NCBI GenBank assembly: GCA_950295325.1
Contig: OX485805.1
Location: 33,899,501 to 33,963,500, forward strand
Length of the DNA stretch: 64,000 bases
Direction of reading: 5' to 3'
Source of the DNA: Polytrichum commune
Taxonomy: Eukaryota > Streptophyta > Polytrichopsida > Polytrichales > Polytrichaceae
The notes under the pieces: generated by a model
What the model was told of the DNA's origin: nothing
Database searches by the model: none
Seen by the model: only the letters and a program-made list of their open reading frames with translations
Shown: piece after piece, positions 1-10,735 of the stretch
Layout: every line of letters starts with the position of its first letter
Position numbering within the stretch: the first letter of the stretch is position 1
Translations under genes and position numbers: made by a program

Positions 1-2478
1 TGAACTCTGCAACCTCACTTTCTCTTTCAATGTTCGTCAAGTGACAATTGAGCATTTGGGTTGTCAAGGGGCAAAGGATATCTAGCCACTTTCACCAAGT
101 GGGGTTCAAATTTTGTCGCCCATTTATACTCTAAGTAAACTTATTTCATTACATCAATGAAGAATGATCGAAAACCTTAGCGGCAAAAACAAATGCCAAG
201 ATTGTAGCCATTTTTGAATTTGCCAAACTTTTATAAGTGCTTGGAATTATATGCAATTAATGTATTCCACAACAAAGTTTTTTTCTCCCTTAGTGTGTAT
301 ATATTTCAAAATCTAAAAATATTTATATTTACCTGAGATGGTCTTAAGCGTAATAAGAAGATATTGCAATTGAGAACAATTTCCAATGGTTGGAGGAATT
401 ATACCTATATCACCTCTCAATATTGGTTAAAGTGCTCAAGTGTAATAATTCTTCCAAAGAAATGTTGAATTATACCGATGTACTTTCTAACTATCATTAT
501 GGTTATTGACTCCTTAAATTACGACTTTGTCACAAGCTCATGAAATGATTTTTTTAAACTTACTAAGATTCCAGTATTAAATTTGTCTCATGACATTCAC
601 CTATTCATTGTTTATCAAAGTAGATAATGGATACAATATGATGTTAATTGAATGCAGAGTTATAGATATTAAACCTTTTCAATTTCTTTCATCATTTTTC
701 TTTGTAAATATGAAATGTTCAACTAAACCCTATTTTTAGCAAAAAAATTTAGTCAAGATAAGAGTATAATAATTTCTATGAGCAATTCAAATTCAACACA
801 TCGTATAGTCAATGTTTACTTAGATTTAAATTGTTTCATTTAAGCTAACTTCGAAATTCATTTCTCAAGTTCTGTAGTTTAAGTTACTTCTTATATAAGC
901 ATGTGTTTTAATTGATATACTCTCTACTTTACTATCAATTAGCAAGTAAGTAGAGAAGAAGTAGAAACACTTGAATTGGGAAGAAAACCACATGATGCGA
1001 AGGGTAAATAATCACATGAAGTTGGTATCCAACTTGATGTGCAAAGAATCAACAATGTTAGAGTCTTCCAATAGGTGATCTAAGGTGTCACTCTTGGAGT
1101 TTCATATAGTTTTCTAATATTTTTGCTACTCCAGGTTTCAAAATTTTACTACTATACATGACTCAAATAGATAGGGAATCAGTTCTATAAAAGAAATCCT
1201 ATATAGTAATGGTAGAGTTCTTATTCTTTTGTAAGAACCTATAGCAGTCAGGTGTACTACTTCCAAATTATGATGCATATAAATTGAAATCAACAATTTT
1301 TTTTTGATTCCATGAATCCATATTAATATTGAATTGAAATCGATAAGCTTGAAAGGCCACAATCATTCATTTTATTAGTACACTAATGCGTTTTGACTGT
1401 GTTAATGTCAACTTATTGAGCACAATAATGTCACAAATATGACATTTTCTCAATGGAAACTTAGAATATCACAAAGTTGACAAAACTTGTGACATTATAT
1501 CCACTGGATTCCAATACATGATTTATGCTACTTAGTGCCCTTGCATACTAAAACACAAGACTAATATCCATCCAAAGTATCCCAATGTGCTATTATAAAC
1601 GTCATAAATGTAGATGGTTTTAATGTAAAGAAGTTATTTATGTTGACAAATGGAATCATATTGGCAATTAGCGGGCATGACATTATGAGATCATCTGTAG
1701 GCATCTAGTTTAGGCCCTTCGCAAATAGTGTACGTGACACTAAATACCATAAACGGTGTAGTGGAAGTTGCGTGTATTCTAAGTTGATCATCTACACATG
1801 GGTCTTTGACGAATTGGGTTAGATAAACTACTCACCTGAAAACCGATTACTGTGGAGGTCGAGTGAGTGGAGAGATGTACAATTTCCTAGTGAAGCTGGA
1901 ATTGAACCTAATGAAATACATGGAGCATATTGTGTCAGTATCTTATTTTGCAAGCTTATGATCAAAATATAAACTATGGGAAGGTGAAATTTTATAGAAC
2001 ATTATATTAATGTACTCACCTTATGACAGTAATAATTGTCTGTGTATTAGATCAATGGCCTTGTATACATATGCTTGTGGGCTTTGAAAATAACTTTGCC
2101 TCTTGGCCATGATTACTTTTAACTATAATTATGGGTATTCCTTGTGTTGATTAGTAGTAGCATGTGTTTTATATTCATTTGATATTTCTTCGGTTTTTGC
2201 ATGCTTCTACTTTTTCTTAGAACATAGTCAAATCTTTGAAGGTTTCTACAAATGTTCAATGAACATAAACATTATTTAGGTTTATTAGACCATCTGTTGC
2301 TATCCTTCAAATGATGTGGGCAGTAGCACTCCTCTAGAGTTTTTGTTTCAAATACATTTGTAGGATATATTGAAGGTTGGTGCATTATTGCAATTAAAAG
2401 GTGAATATGGAATGATGTATGTAGAGGTGTGTAACCTTGCCCACCTACCATTTCAAAGTGTGAAGAACAATTAACACA
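1..2478. other. AT-rich intergenic DNA, no gene seen
   Basis: The stretch is AT-rich with frequent stops in all frames and only short, compositionally random open frames. I recognise no coding domain, RNA gene or clear terminal repeats. It is most likely old, decayed intergenic sequence. Confidence 0.6.
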
Positions 2479-3002
2479 TTGTGCATGACTTGTGAGGCAT
2501 GTGTGGGTCTTATATGGTCACTCTTCTTAATATGTCACCTATGTTATGAGTGGTATATATGGCAAGGATGGACACCAACAAGACATGTGTTACTTGACCC
2601 CTTAAAGGAAATGAAGAATTTCCGATTTGGACGCTTACAACTTTTGCATCTCTTCAATGCAAACACTTCACACGACAACCTACTCGAGGATCTGCTAGCA
2701 CTAATTGGATGAAACAATTTATGTTCTTTTAATTGACAGTCAACCTTGGCGTTGGAGTTGGAAATGCCCGCAATGAAATTAAAGTGATTCCAGAAATTCA
2801 GGAAGCCATAAAGCTTACGAGACCAAGAATACATGACCATGATGTCAAACATGCTAATATCCTAGAGCAACGGAGTGCATTATTAGGCTCTGCGAAATAG
2901 AGGCTACTCAAGATCATCGACTGGATGGTTCAATTGAAAGAGAGACAGAGCTGGGCATAGAAGAGACCGACACACAAACAGGAACTCATTATTCATCAAC
3001 AA
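2479..3002. other. Downstream flank of LRR exon, no supported gene
   Basis: Two short overlapping open frames exist here, about 77 codons on + and about 102 on -. Neither has a recognisable domain or a partner exon. If the LRR gene at 3-4 kb continues past its splice donor, its next exons would lie here on the minus strand, but I cannot identify an LRR repeat in this stretch. Confidence 0.4.
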
Positions 3003-3998
3003 TCAGAAAGCTCCGACATTCTTACCATTCAGACCACTGTTGTTGGAATTCCAGGCATTGTTGGAAAGCCAGAGCACCTGCAACCGACGTAGCTCCCCAA
3101 GCTCACTGGGGATGCCTCCTTCAAGCAAATTGTTGCTCAGGTCCAACACCACCAACTGCTTCAGGCTCCCGAAAACGGGCGAAATCGTGCCCTTTAAAGG
3201 ACCCTGGATCCCAGCGGTGAGATTAATCCCGACCACCTGGTGCAAGGAGTTGCATGTCACTCCCACCCACGTGCGGCAATGGCTGAAACTTGAATTTTTA
3301 TTTTTGTTTCTCGGTTTACTTGTCCAGCTGGCTAGGATACCGTAGTCGTCATCAAAGCTCTTCTTGATGGCGAGGAGTGCATTGAGCTCATCAGGTCCAC
3401 TACTAGATGCTGCTCTTGCTGCTGCTGGCGCCGCGGTGAATGTATAACCGCGAGCCATGTTTGTCATCATCAAGAGCCTCGATGGTGATCTTCTACGACT
3501 TATAAGATCATCACGTTTGCCAGGTGACGTGGGCGCTTGGGATTGCGTGATTTCATCAAATAATGAGACGTCCTCCTCCGTACCCCGACTTAAAATCCTT
3601 GGTCGACTTCCACTGCTCGACTGGACTCTCGGAGTTTGATCATCTCCAGGAGGAATATCAACACCATCGGAAATTTGCACGGAGAGGACTGAGGAAGTGC
3701 GAAAGAGGATGATGAAGAGCAACGGAATTAACGCGTTCGGCGCTATAAACTGGTGACGAACGGGTCTTTGAGTCGTTCCAGAAAGCAACAGCCGGCTGCT
3801 GGTAGGCTTTATGCCGATCATCTTGGTCACTTGAAGCGATGCGGGCAGCAAAATGTATGAGCGAGACTGCCTACTCTCCGCCAGTCTCCGGGTAGGATTT
3901 TGGTTACAATCGGTGAAAATCCTAGTGTTTCCAAGTCCAACTGGCTCCGTGGTGTGATCTTTCAGGTTTTCCTCTATGTATTTGAGGTATGCCTCCAA
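3003..3998 (-). CDS. LRR receptor-type protein, N-terminal exon (partial gene)
   Basis: The frame encodes 331 residues. Residues about 80-110 contain a hydrophobic stretch (LIPLLFIILF), either a signal peptide or an anchor. Residues about 200-260 form a plant LRR N-terminal domain (DELNALLAIKKSF, then ASWTS, then a C-x-TWVGVTC motif). At least two plant LRRs follow (LVVLDLSNNLLEGGIPSEL, LQVLWLSNN). No kinase domain is present in the frame. A good donor (AATG|GTAAGA, exon end near 3026) precedes the stop, so this is probably exon 1 of a longer receptor kinase or receptor-like protein. The true start may be an internal Met (MIGIKP...), because the first ~60 residues look unlike a secreted protein. 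No downstream exons are seen, so it may also be a fragment. Confidence 0.6.
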   Translation of the reverse strand: MEAYLKYIEENLKDHTTEPVGLGNTRIFTDCNQNPTRRLAESRQSRSYILLPASLQVTKMIGIKPTSSRLLLSGTTQRPVRHQFIAPNALIPLLFIILFRTSSVLSVQISDGVDIPPGDDQTPRVQSSSGSRPRILSRGTEEDVSLFDEITQSQAPTSPGKRDDLISRRRSPSRLLMMTNMARGYTFTAAPAAARAASSSGPDELNALLAIKKSFDDDYGILASWTSKPRNKNKNSSFSHCRTWVGVTCNSLHQVVGINLTAGIQGPLKGTISPVFGSLKQLVVLDLSNNLLEGGIPSELGELRRLQVLWLSNNAWNSNNSGLNGKNVGAF

Positions 3999-4901
3999 AA
4001 TGATCTGTGAATTTTCCTGAAGTCTTGAACTTCATCCGGTTGTTTCTCAAACTCAGCCTGCTCATCTGAAACTAGCGGTCGGTTCTTCCCATTCGTTGCT
4101 CTCTGCTTAATTATATATGAGCAACTAGAATGAAGATGCAGGCCTGGCACGTACCATTGGTATTATTGGCTTATGGAAGTTGCGGGCACGTTCCAGGACT
4201 GCCACAGACCAATGGTACAGACCACCATGCAGGACTAGTGGTACCCATGGTTACAGACCTATGATCGGGGAGAAGTGGCAGGCAGTTCCAGATGAACCGG
4301 TTCAGCTTGAGACATAACCGGTTGAAGTTCAAGACTGCAGGAGAATTACCGATCCTTTTAGAGGAATCTATAGAATATACCCCACTTTAATAAAGGAAAA
4401 CCGAAGGGCGTCAACATGCAACCGGTTGGACTTGCAAACACTAGGATCTCAACCGATTAAACCCAAAATTCTCCCCGATCACTGATGCAGACCGCGTTGC
4501 AGGACCAGTGGTACCGACATTGCAGGCCCAGTCGTGCCAATGGTACAGACAACGTCGCCGGACCACTTGGAACCAACCAGGACTGCCACAGACCACCTGC
4601 AACTTCGGAGGCAAGTACAGTCGGGACTCAATAAATGTACCAGGACTGTACCAGGACTGCCTACTCCACTACAAACGAGTGTCACGCATACAGGTGTTCT
4701 ATGGGTGCATCGCCGGGGCTTGGTGCGGAACTCGTTCAAAGTCGAGGCGGGCTGCAAAATTCAAACCCCCAAGCGCAGCATGCCACAAATTCGAACCTGC
4801 ACAGTGAATTACTTACATCCTGTGAATTGGGAGCACGATTCACTCACCAGATTTAGAATGGTTGTGACAGGAGAAGTACCATGTACTGAACTGGGAATCA
4901 A
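3999..4901. other. Intergenic, GC-richer, no supported gene
   Basis: Overlapping open frames occur on both strands around 4479-4914 but resemble no family. A phrase (ccaggactgccacagacca) recurs near 4192 and 4571, together with several 'tggtacagac' copies. This suggests an old, imperfect repeat rather than a gene. Confidence 0.4.
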
Positions 4902-5214
4902 TGTGTATGTTTGACAAATTTCATTTGCCGTTCCACTTCAAATCCAAAGTGTCACGTGATGTTTTGAAAAACAGAAATGAATGTCAATTGACATTTACAT
5001 GTTCTTGTAAACTGTCACCTCAATGTCACATGCCTAGTAGTACATGTCATTTCAATTTGTAAAGTGTCAATTGACGTCTGGTTTTTTTCTTCACAGGTCA
5101 CACTACATGTCAAAATATAAATTGTGCGTGTCCATTGACATGCATTTTATTTTGTGTGAGTTTTTGTGTGTCAAATATCAAAAACTTGCATAAACTTTGT
5201 CAAAAATACACACT
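4902..5214. mobile_element. MITE, family A copy 1
   Basis: The unit starts GTGTATGTTTGACAAA and ends TTTGTCAAAAATACACACTG, so its ends are inverted repeats. It is about 310 bp, AT-rich and non-coding. A second copy follows directly at 5224, making a tandem pair. I could not find a convincing target duplication. Confidence 0.6.
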
Positions 5215-5223
5215 GCTACAAAC

Positions 5224-6139
5224 CAGTGTGTATGTTTGACAAACTTCATTTGCCATTCAACTTCAAATCCAAAGTGTCATCCCGGGTACGCAACTCCCAT
5301 ATTATACGCAGGGGGCATTGTACTTAAAACGGCTAAGAGGACGGCTTTTGTAAAAATTATATCAAATTATATCAAATTAAAATGATCAAAAAGTTGGGTG
5401 AAGACCAAATTAAATAAAATGAGATGAAAAAAAAGTTGGGTATAGATCAAATTAAATAAAATGAGATGAAAAAAAAGTTGGGTGAAGACCAAATTAAATA
5501 AATGAGATGAAAAAAGAGTTGGGTTGCATATTTATTAAGCCTCCCATTAAAATTATAAGCCACGAATAGTTGCCTCCCATTAAAATTATAATTCATTCAC
5601 AATGTTAAAATTTTATTAAAAAGTCCAAAAAGTTGGGTAGTTTGACCTATGGTACATGTATTAAAAAAAATCATATAATTAGCTTTTTAATGCAATTATA
5701 TGCTTCAAAATATATTCAATTCCTATTTATAATTACATTTTTGGATTCCTTGTTAGAAGGGCTACAAGGGTTTCCTACATTAAAAAAAATTGTATCACTC
5801 AATATTGGACTAAATGCATTATAAGTGATTATAATTAGGACCATATAATACGGGAGTTGCGTACCCCGGAGTGTCATGTGTCATTTTCAAAAACAAAAAT
5901 GAATATCAATTTGGCATCTACATCGTCTTCTAAAATGTCACCTCAATGTCACATGTCTAGTAGTACGTGTCATTTCAATTTGTGAAGTGTCAATTGACGT
6001 GTGATTTTTTTCTTCACGAGTCACACTACATGTCAAAATATAAATTGTGTGTGTAAATTGACGTGCATTTTACTTTTGTGTGAGTTTTTGCGTATTATAT
6101 ATCAAAAACTTGCATAAACTTTGTCAAAAATACACACTG
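5224..6139. mobile_element. MITE, family A copy 2, split by a nested MITE
   Basis: This copy has the same termini as copy 1 (CAGTGTGTATG ... ATACACACTG) and the same internal order of motifs, including 'cacctcaatgtcacatg' and 'cactacatgtcaaaatataaattgtg'. It is interrupted at 5281-5869 by another element. Without the insertion it would be close to the length of copy 1. Confidence 0.6.
5281..5869. mobile_element. hAT-like MITE nested in family A MITE
   Basis: Termini are inverted repeats: CCCGGGTACGCAACTCCC at the left, and the complement of CCGGGGTACGCAACTCCC at the right. Both sides carry the 8-bp duplication AGTGTCAT (5273-5280 and 5870-5877), as expected for hAT-type transposition. The inside is AT-rich with a repeated 'aaaaaagttgggt(g/a)' motif and no transposase. 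The host MITE reads continuously across the site once the insertion is ignored. Confidence 0.8.
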
Positions 6140-7797
6140 CTGGGAATAAGCGCAGAGCATAGTTTCTATAATATGTATTATGCAATAGGTGTTGATGGTT
6201 TCTAAGAGGCAAACTACTATTATCATGATGACAACAATTCCATAGAACCCAGCAAGGGCAAGGTTCCATGTTCTGGTTCCGGTCATTTTTTGAAAAATAA
6301 ATGAGTGGGTGGGTGGAAAAAGGGTGGTTCCATGTGCCCAACCCCCCTCACCCAAGGACCGGGAGCCCCCATGGATGGATGCCCCGCATTATATGTTGTG
6401 CAAGTACCGGTGTCAAAGGACCGGCGGTCCTAACGGTCAAAAGAAGGGCATGTGCTGGTTAGAGAGCTCCGGTGACCGGATCGGCCGGTCACTTTGGGTA
6501 CCCTTGGGTACTAAAGGCCATATTGTTCTTCAAGTCCTTTCTTTTGGGGTAATCCTAGGGCTCCTTGCTCTTGCATCATGCGCTCTTTGTACACTCAAAG
6601 CCTACTTGTGAGAAGAAATGAAAAGGAAAGAAGAGATAGAAAATGATTATATGTTATATCGTTGGAGTTCTCATCATGAACTGGTGGGAACGTGTATCTC
6701 ATGATGTTTTCAAGAATTTTGATCTTTATAACAAAAAATACATACTGAAAATGCAATGTGATAGGAAGTGTTGGGTTTAATAAATAAAAATAAAAATAAA
6801 AGACTATTCAAATGTATAAAAAATCACCTATAAACAATGTATTATCACAATTTTAACTGAAAGTAAAATATAAAATATATTTATGTATTTCCATAGATGA
6901 CATCCGTACCAACCCAAGGACACCAAGAACACTTAATTATAAATTCCTTTAATAAATGTATTGGAATTCTTATACAAGTCAAATATCAAAAGTTAAATGA
7001 TGATGACCCTCACTACCGGTCACCTTCACTAAGTGCGACATCTTACTATTCACCAAATTTGGTAAGAAAGTAGGAAATCAAAATAAACTAGCACCCCACA
7101 TAGAAGTACCCCTTCATTAAATGGATGACATCACACATTTTTTGGATGATGTCACCTATTTCTCACCCAATAAAAAATTGAACCGGCACCGGCACATGGA
7201 ACTTGGCCCTAAGGGTTGGACTTCGAGGGGTCAAAGAAGGTTCCTGCCTACTTTCATAGGACCCATTAAGGATGTGGATTTGCAGGGGTCAAGACACGGT
7301 GGCTCCCTTGGCTTGGCATTCTTGCCAAGCCAAGTCTTGTAGTTAATTATGAGAGGGACACAAATTATGGTGTAAGGTTGCTTCAATGCGGATTGCCATT
7401 AGATAAATCTTATGGATTGTTTTCCATTTCTTTTTTGCATTCTTGGATTCTCCCCGTGTGGAGTGAGAGATAGTTCGTCTCGTGACAATATTTGAGAGAT
7501 TTTTGAGAGATAGTGATTTTTGAGAGATATTGTGTTTCCAAAGAGTATGTAATATATCCTTTTCTATTTAGTTTCTAGATACTCATTCTATTCATTGAGG
7601 GTGTATTAGTAACATACTTGTTGTTATTTTCATTGCATGATTTTTGTATGATGTGATATGTGTAGCAATGTGTATTTACATGCCACATCGACGATGAGTA
7701 GAATAATTTTGAGTAATATTTCAGGACCAAGTTTTTTTTTAATTTGGTGGACAAATTGTTTGCCAGTAGCTGAGGGCAACCTTCAATGCACAGGGTT
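6140..7797. other. Intergenic, no supported gene
   Basis: Short frames exist (6309-6611 +, 7121-7342 +) but show no domain. The stretch holds a C/G-rich patch near 6320-6500 and otherwise AT-rich DNA. No terminal repeats are recognised. Confidence 0.45.
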
Positions 7798-8153
7798 CAC
7801 TCCATTTTCAAGTTGAACACCACGTGCGACCCAAAAACATTTACTTTTTGTAAGTTGCATTACCAAATTTGGTCAAAATTTTATCAAAATTTTTCATGAA
7901 TAATATACACTGTATTTATTACAAAGTAAAAAATTGTAACCAAATTTGATGATTTTTTTTAATAAAACATACCGTTTCTAACTAGAATGAGGCAAAATTG
8001 AACTAAAACAATTACTATAAAAATATACAATTTTTTTAATCAATGGTTGTGTATATGTAGAAAAAATATCATAATTTTAAAATTTATCTATGGCATATAA
8101 TGTAGGGGTAGCAAACTTTGTCCATACGTGGTGTTCAACTTGACAATGAAGTG
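7798..8153. mobile_element. MITE, family B copy 1
   Basis: The ends are inverted repeats starting CACTCCAT then TTCAAGTTGAACACCACG at the left, and ending CACGTGGTGTTCAACTTG plus ACAATGAAGTG at the right. It is 356 bp, AT-rich and non-coding. A homologous copy in the same orientation lies at 23,716-24,104. A C homopolymer abuts its right end. I find no clear target duplication. Confidence 0.65.
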
Positions 8154-8227
8154 CCCCCCCCCCCCCGTGATGCAATGTGCTCAAATGGACATGAAAATTG
8201 ACATGTCACAGCTAGTACTAGATGTAA

Positions 8228-8340
8228 CACTATGTTCGTTAAATTGAGACTTTTTGGGCATTTTGAGACATTCACATAAATAAGAACAAGGATAAATGGA
8301 ACACATATTGGTGAAAGTTGTAAGATGCGAACATTTTGAA
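8228..8340. repeat. Terminal-repeat-like segment (AACACTATGTTCG type)
   Basis: About 110 bp beginning AACACTATGTTCGTTAAATT is closely repeated at 22,196-22,330. Its first 28 bp recur at 10,226-10,253. The last two occurrences sit exactly at the break points of the split HAD-family gene, so this looks like a transposon end. Confidence 0.5.
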
Positions 8341-8344
8341 GCTG

Positions 8345-8745
8345 GTGTTTAGACCAAGAACCCCATTAATAACTCATATTTGTGATGGTTTAGGGTGGGC
8401 AATCCAAACCTTAGACCAAATTGAAGGGGAAATCTTAAAACATTCATATTAATGCACACAAAATATGAAAGCTTGTATGAATATGGTTTAGGTAGGGCAA
8501 TCCAAACCATAGATCTTATTGAAGGGAAAATCTTAAAACATAATGATTCATATTAATGCACACAAAATATGAGAGCTTGTATGAATATGGTTTAGGTAGG
8601 ACAACCCAAACCATAGATCTTATTGAAGGGAAAATCTTAAAACATTCATATTAATGCATACAAAATATGAGAGCTTGTATGAATATGGTTTAGGTAGGGC
8701 ACTCCAAACCTTAGAACATATTGAAGGGAAAATCATGTGACACTT
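8345..8745. repeat. ~100-bp tandem repeat, about 4 units
   Basis: Units share 'gcttgtatgaatatggtttagg' and 'ttgaaggg(g/a)aaatc'; the first motif recurs at about 8471, 8575 and 8673. A shorter homologous array lies at 34,185-34,450, in the same place relative to the HAD-family last exon. Confidence 0.65.
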
Positions 8746-8912
8746 ATATTATTGCAAATAAAACATACAATGTATGGCATGTAAACTAATGCATAGCATG
8801 TAAAATAATGCATAGCATGTAAAATGCATAGCATGCTAACACCACACATCCATTGGATAATGCGGCCCAAAATCATCTTGCCTATGGCCCAAAACCCTAT
8901 GCCTACTATGGC

Positions 8913-9200
8913 CTATCTAGCCTTGGAAACTGCCTATTTTTCTTTTGCATCTTTTTCTTTTGCTGCGGCTTCTTTTGCTCGCATTGCTTCAACATTCCTG
9001 AAAATCTCCGCCCCGCGACTATAGCCAAGGTTGGGGTGACCGCCCACCATAACACATTTTGGATTCCGTCAACCGCCCGAATTATACGACAAAGAATTCG
9101 AATACGATGAAGTGGACTGTCTTGCATTTCTGGTCATGGAGTAGAAACGCTCCAACTCGATGGACGCACTAGACCGCATAGGTTTACGGGTGGGAGCAAC
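8913..9200 (-). pseudogene. HAD-family gene, exon 7 homologue (left copy)
   Basis: This is homologous to the minus-strand exon at 34,584-34,901. Both start after a GCAG acceptor and encode VAPT-x-KPMR, then SIELERFYSMTRNARQS, then a Ser/Tyr/Asn-rich run, then a charged coiled-coil tail (EAMRAKEAAAKEK). The left copy has in-frame stops, one in the Gly-Gly-Arg stretch and one in the KEK tail, and fewer KEKEA units. It lies beside the exon-6 homologue but is separated and inverted relative to exons 3-5 at 16.5-22 kb, so the locus is broken. Confidence 0.6.
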
Positions 9201-9326
9201 CTGCAACGCGTCAATGCAAGAACACATGTGTTAGTTTAGGGAGGAAGACCCAAACGTGTCACACGTTTATTTTTTTAGTGCAAAATGATTGTAATGCGCG
9301 GTTAACCATGTTTGGGGGGGGTTCAC

Positions 9327-10204
9327 CTTGTCACCGGGGGCGTTTTCGTCCGAGTTGGCGAGGAGGGGCAAGGCGTCCCGCAAAGGAATAGGAAGGGTGC
9401 CGCTCTTCGTAGGCCGAGCGTCCATCCGCAGCCGCCGTTGAGGTGTAATACTGCCGCCGGGCGGAGAGGGGGACGCCCGGACGGATTTGCGATCTATGCC
9501 CTTGAGCGGCGACCTCAGGGAGTGCACTATTCATTAAAACCAAGCATCACGTGCGTGCATGCCCCTTATTAAAATACCCCTGTATACATTTTATTTTTGC
9601 TAAAATCAAGCAATATACTTACAAATCTCATTGCTTCAAAATACATTTCCATACGTACACAAGGGTCCAAAAACAAATACAGATATTGTATATAACATGT
9701 GTACAAATGTTTGGAAATGCAAAAATATGGCCCTATTATATGTATAATATCAAATCATGGATTTTTAGTTATAAAGTTGTTACTTAGTGGATGAGAAAAC
9801 GCATGATTCTTGGTCCAAGTCTGACTTGAACGCGTAAACGCGTAAACGCGTAAACGCGTACTTTACATATATTTTTCTATAGCCTTATCTCCAGCCTCAT
9901 GTATATCTACTTCCTGCTTAATAGCAATATGTCTCTTGTACATACATTTTGTACATGCTTGTTCTAAATAATACCCCTTTTGTGCATGCACGTGTATATT
10001 TACAGTACTTGACCATTGCACTCCCTGGGGCGGCGACGGGGACGGAGATTGCCGGAAGATTTGCTTGGGTGGGGGGCTATCAACGACGCCGGCATTAAGA
10101 GGCTCCTTGGAGTAGTCAATGGTTGACGCGGCGTCGTAAACGGTCTCGTAGAAGAAGCTCCCCAAGTTTGACTCGCTGACGATCTCAATCGAGGGCTCCA
10201 AACG
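9327..10204 (-). pseudogene. HAD-family gene, exon 6 homologue split by an insertion
   Basis: The exon starts after a CGCCAG acceptor with RLEPSIEIVSESNLGSFFYE, followed by VYDAASTIDYSKEPLNAGVV. It is homologous to 35,033-35,386. A 516-bp hAT-like element (9514-10029) separates the two halves of the exon. The donor (GACAAG|GTGAAC) near 9327 is kept. The right-hand copy lacks the insertion and gives the empty site. Confidence 0.65.
9514..10029. mobile_element. Non-autonomous hAT-like element in HAD-family exon 6
   Basis: Termini are imperfect inverted repeats (CTCAGGGAGTGCA ... TGCACTCCCTGGG) flanked by the 8-bp duplication GCGGCGAC (9506-9513 and 10030-10037). The homologous site near 35,206-35,216 has a single GCGGCGAC. 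The element is AT-rich, has no transposase, and contains a short tandem (AAACGCGT) repeated four times at about 9832-9860. Confidence 0.85.
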
Positions 10205-10225
10205 CTGGCGCAAAAATGGAAACAA

Positions 10226-10253
10226 CACTATATTCGTTAAATTGAGACTTTCT
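10226..10253. repeat. 28-bp terminal-repeat candidate beside HAD exon 6
   Basis: AACACTATATTCGTTAAATT plus 8 further bases matches 22,196-22,223. Read along the HAD gene, one copy follows exon 5 and the other, inverted, precedes exon 6. Both are flanked by GTTT, and the unbroken right-hand intron (about 35,390-35,410) has a single GTTT there. This fits an element inserted in intron 5, plausibly the one carrying the DUF7869 gene. Confidence 0.5.
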
Positions 10254-10735
10254 CTAGTCTAAAATTAATGTATGGATCAAACAACATGAAGATGCCCGAA
10301 ACTATATTGTCAACAATCTCAAGTATATTATATGTTCTAATATCCCAAATCTAGGATGTTTGGACATAAGCACATATGGTAGAGCACTCGACACCAACTT
10401 CATCAACAAAACCACATTGGGTAGAGCACTCCAAACAAGTTTCACCCAAAAAACATATAAAATGGTTTCTATTATTAGCATGCTCTATAGAATATACTAA
10501 TATAGACATTGCAACATACAAAGTGCATGTAATAAATGCATATTTCTTCAATCGACAATATAGTCCCAAACATAATAATAAGATGAACTTCATATTTTTT
10601 TTGAAATATAGTAAATGGATATTCATCCAACTCCAAACAATATAGTATTCATAAGTTCTACCCAAACTCTGCCTCAATTTTGAAGAGCACACATATGAGT
10701 AATTTATATTGCTATAATTATGTATTAAACTGTAA
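10254..10735. other. Spacer between terminal repeat and DUF7869 gene
   Basis: AT-rich DNA with repeated 'gtagagcactc(g/c)' phrases and short random frames. It would be the 3' flank of the DUF7869 gene inside its element. Confidence 0.4.
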
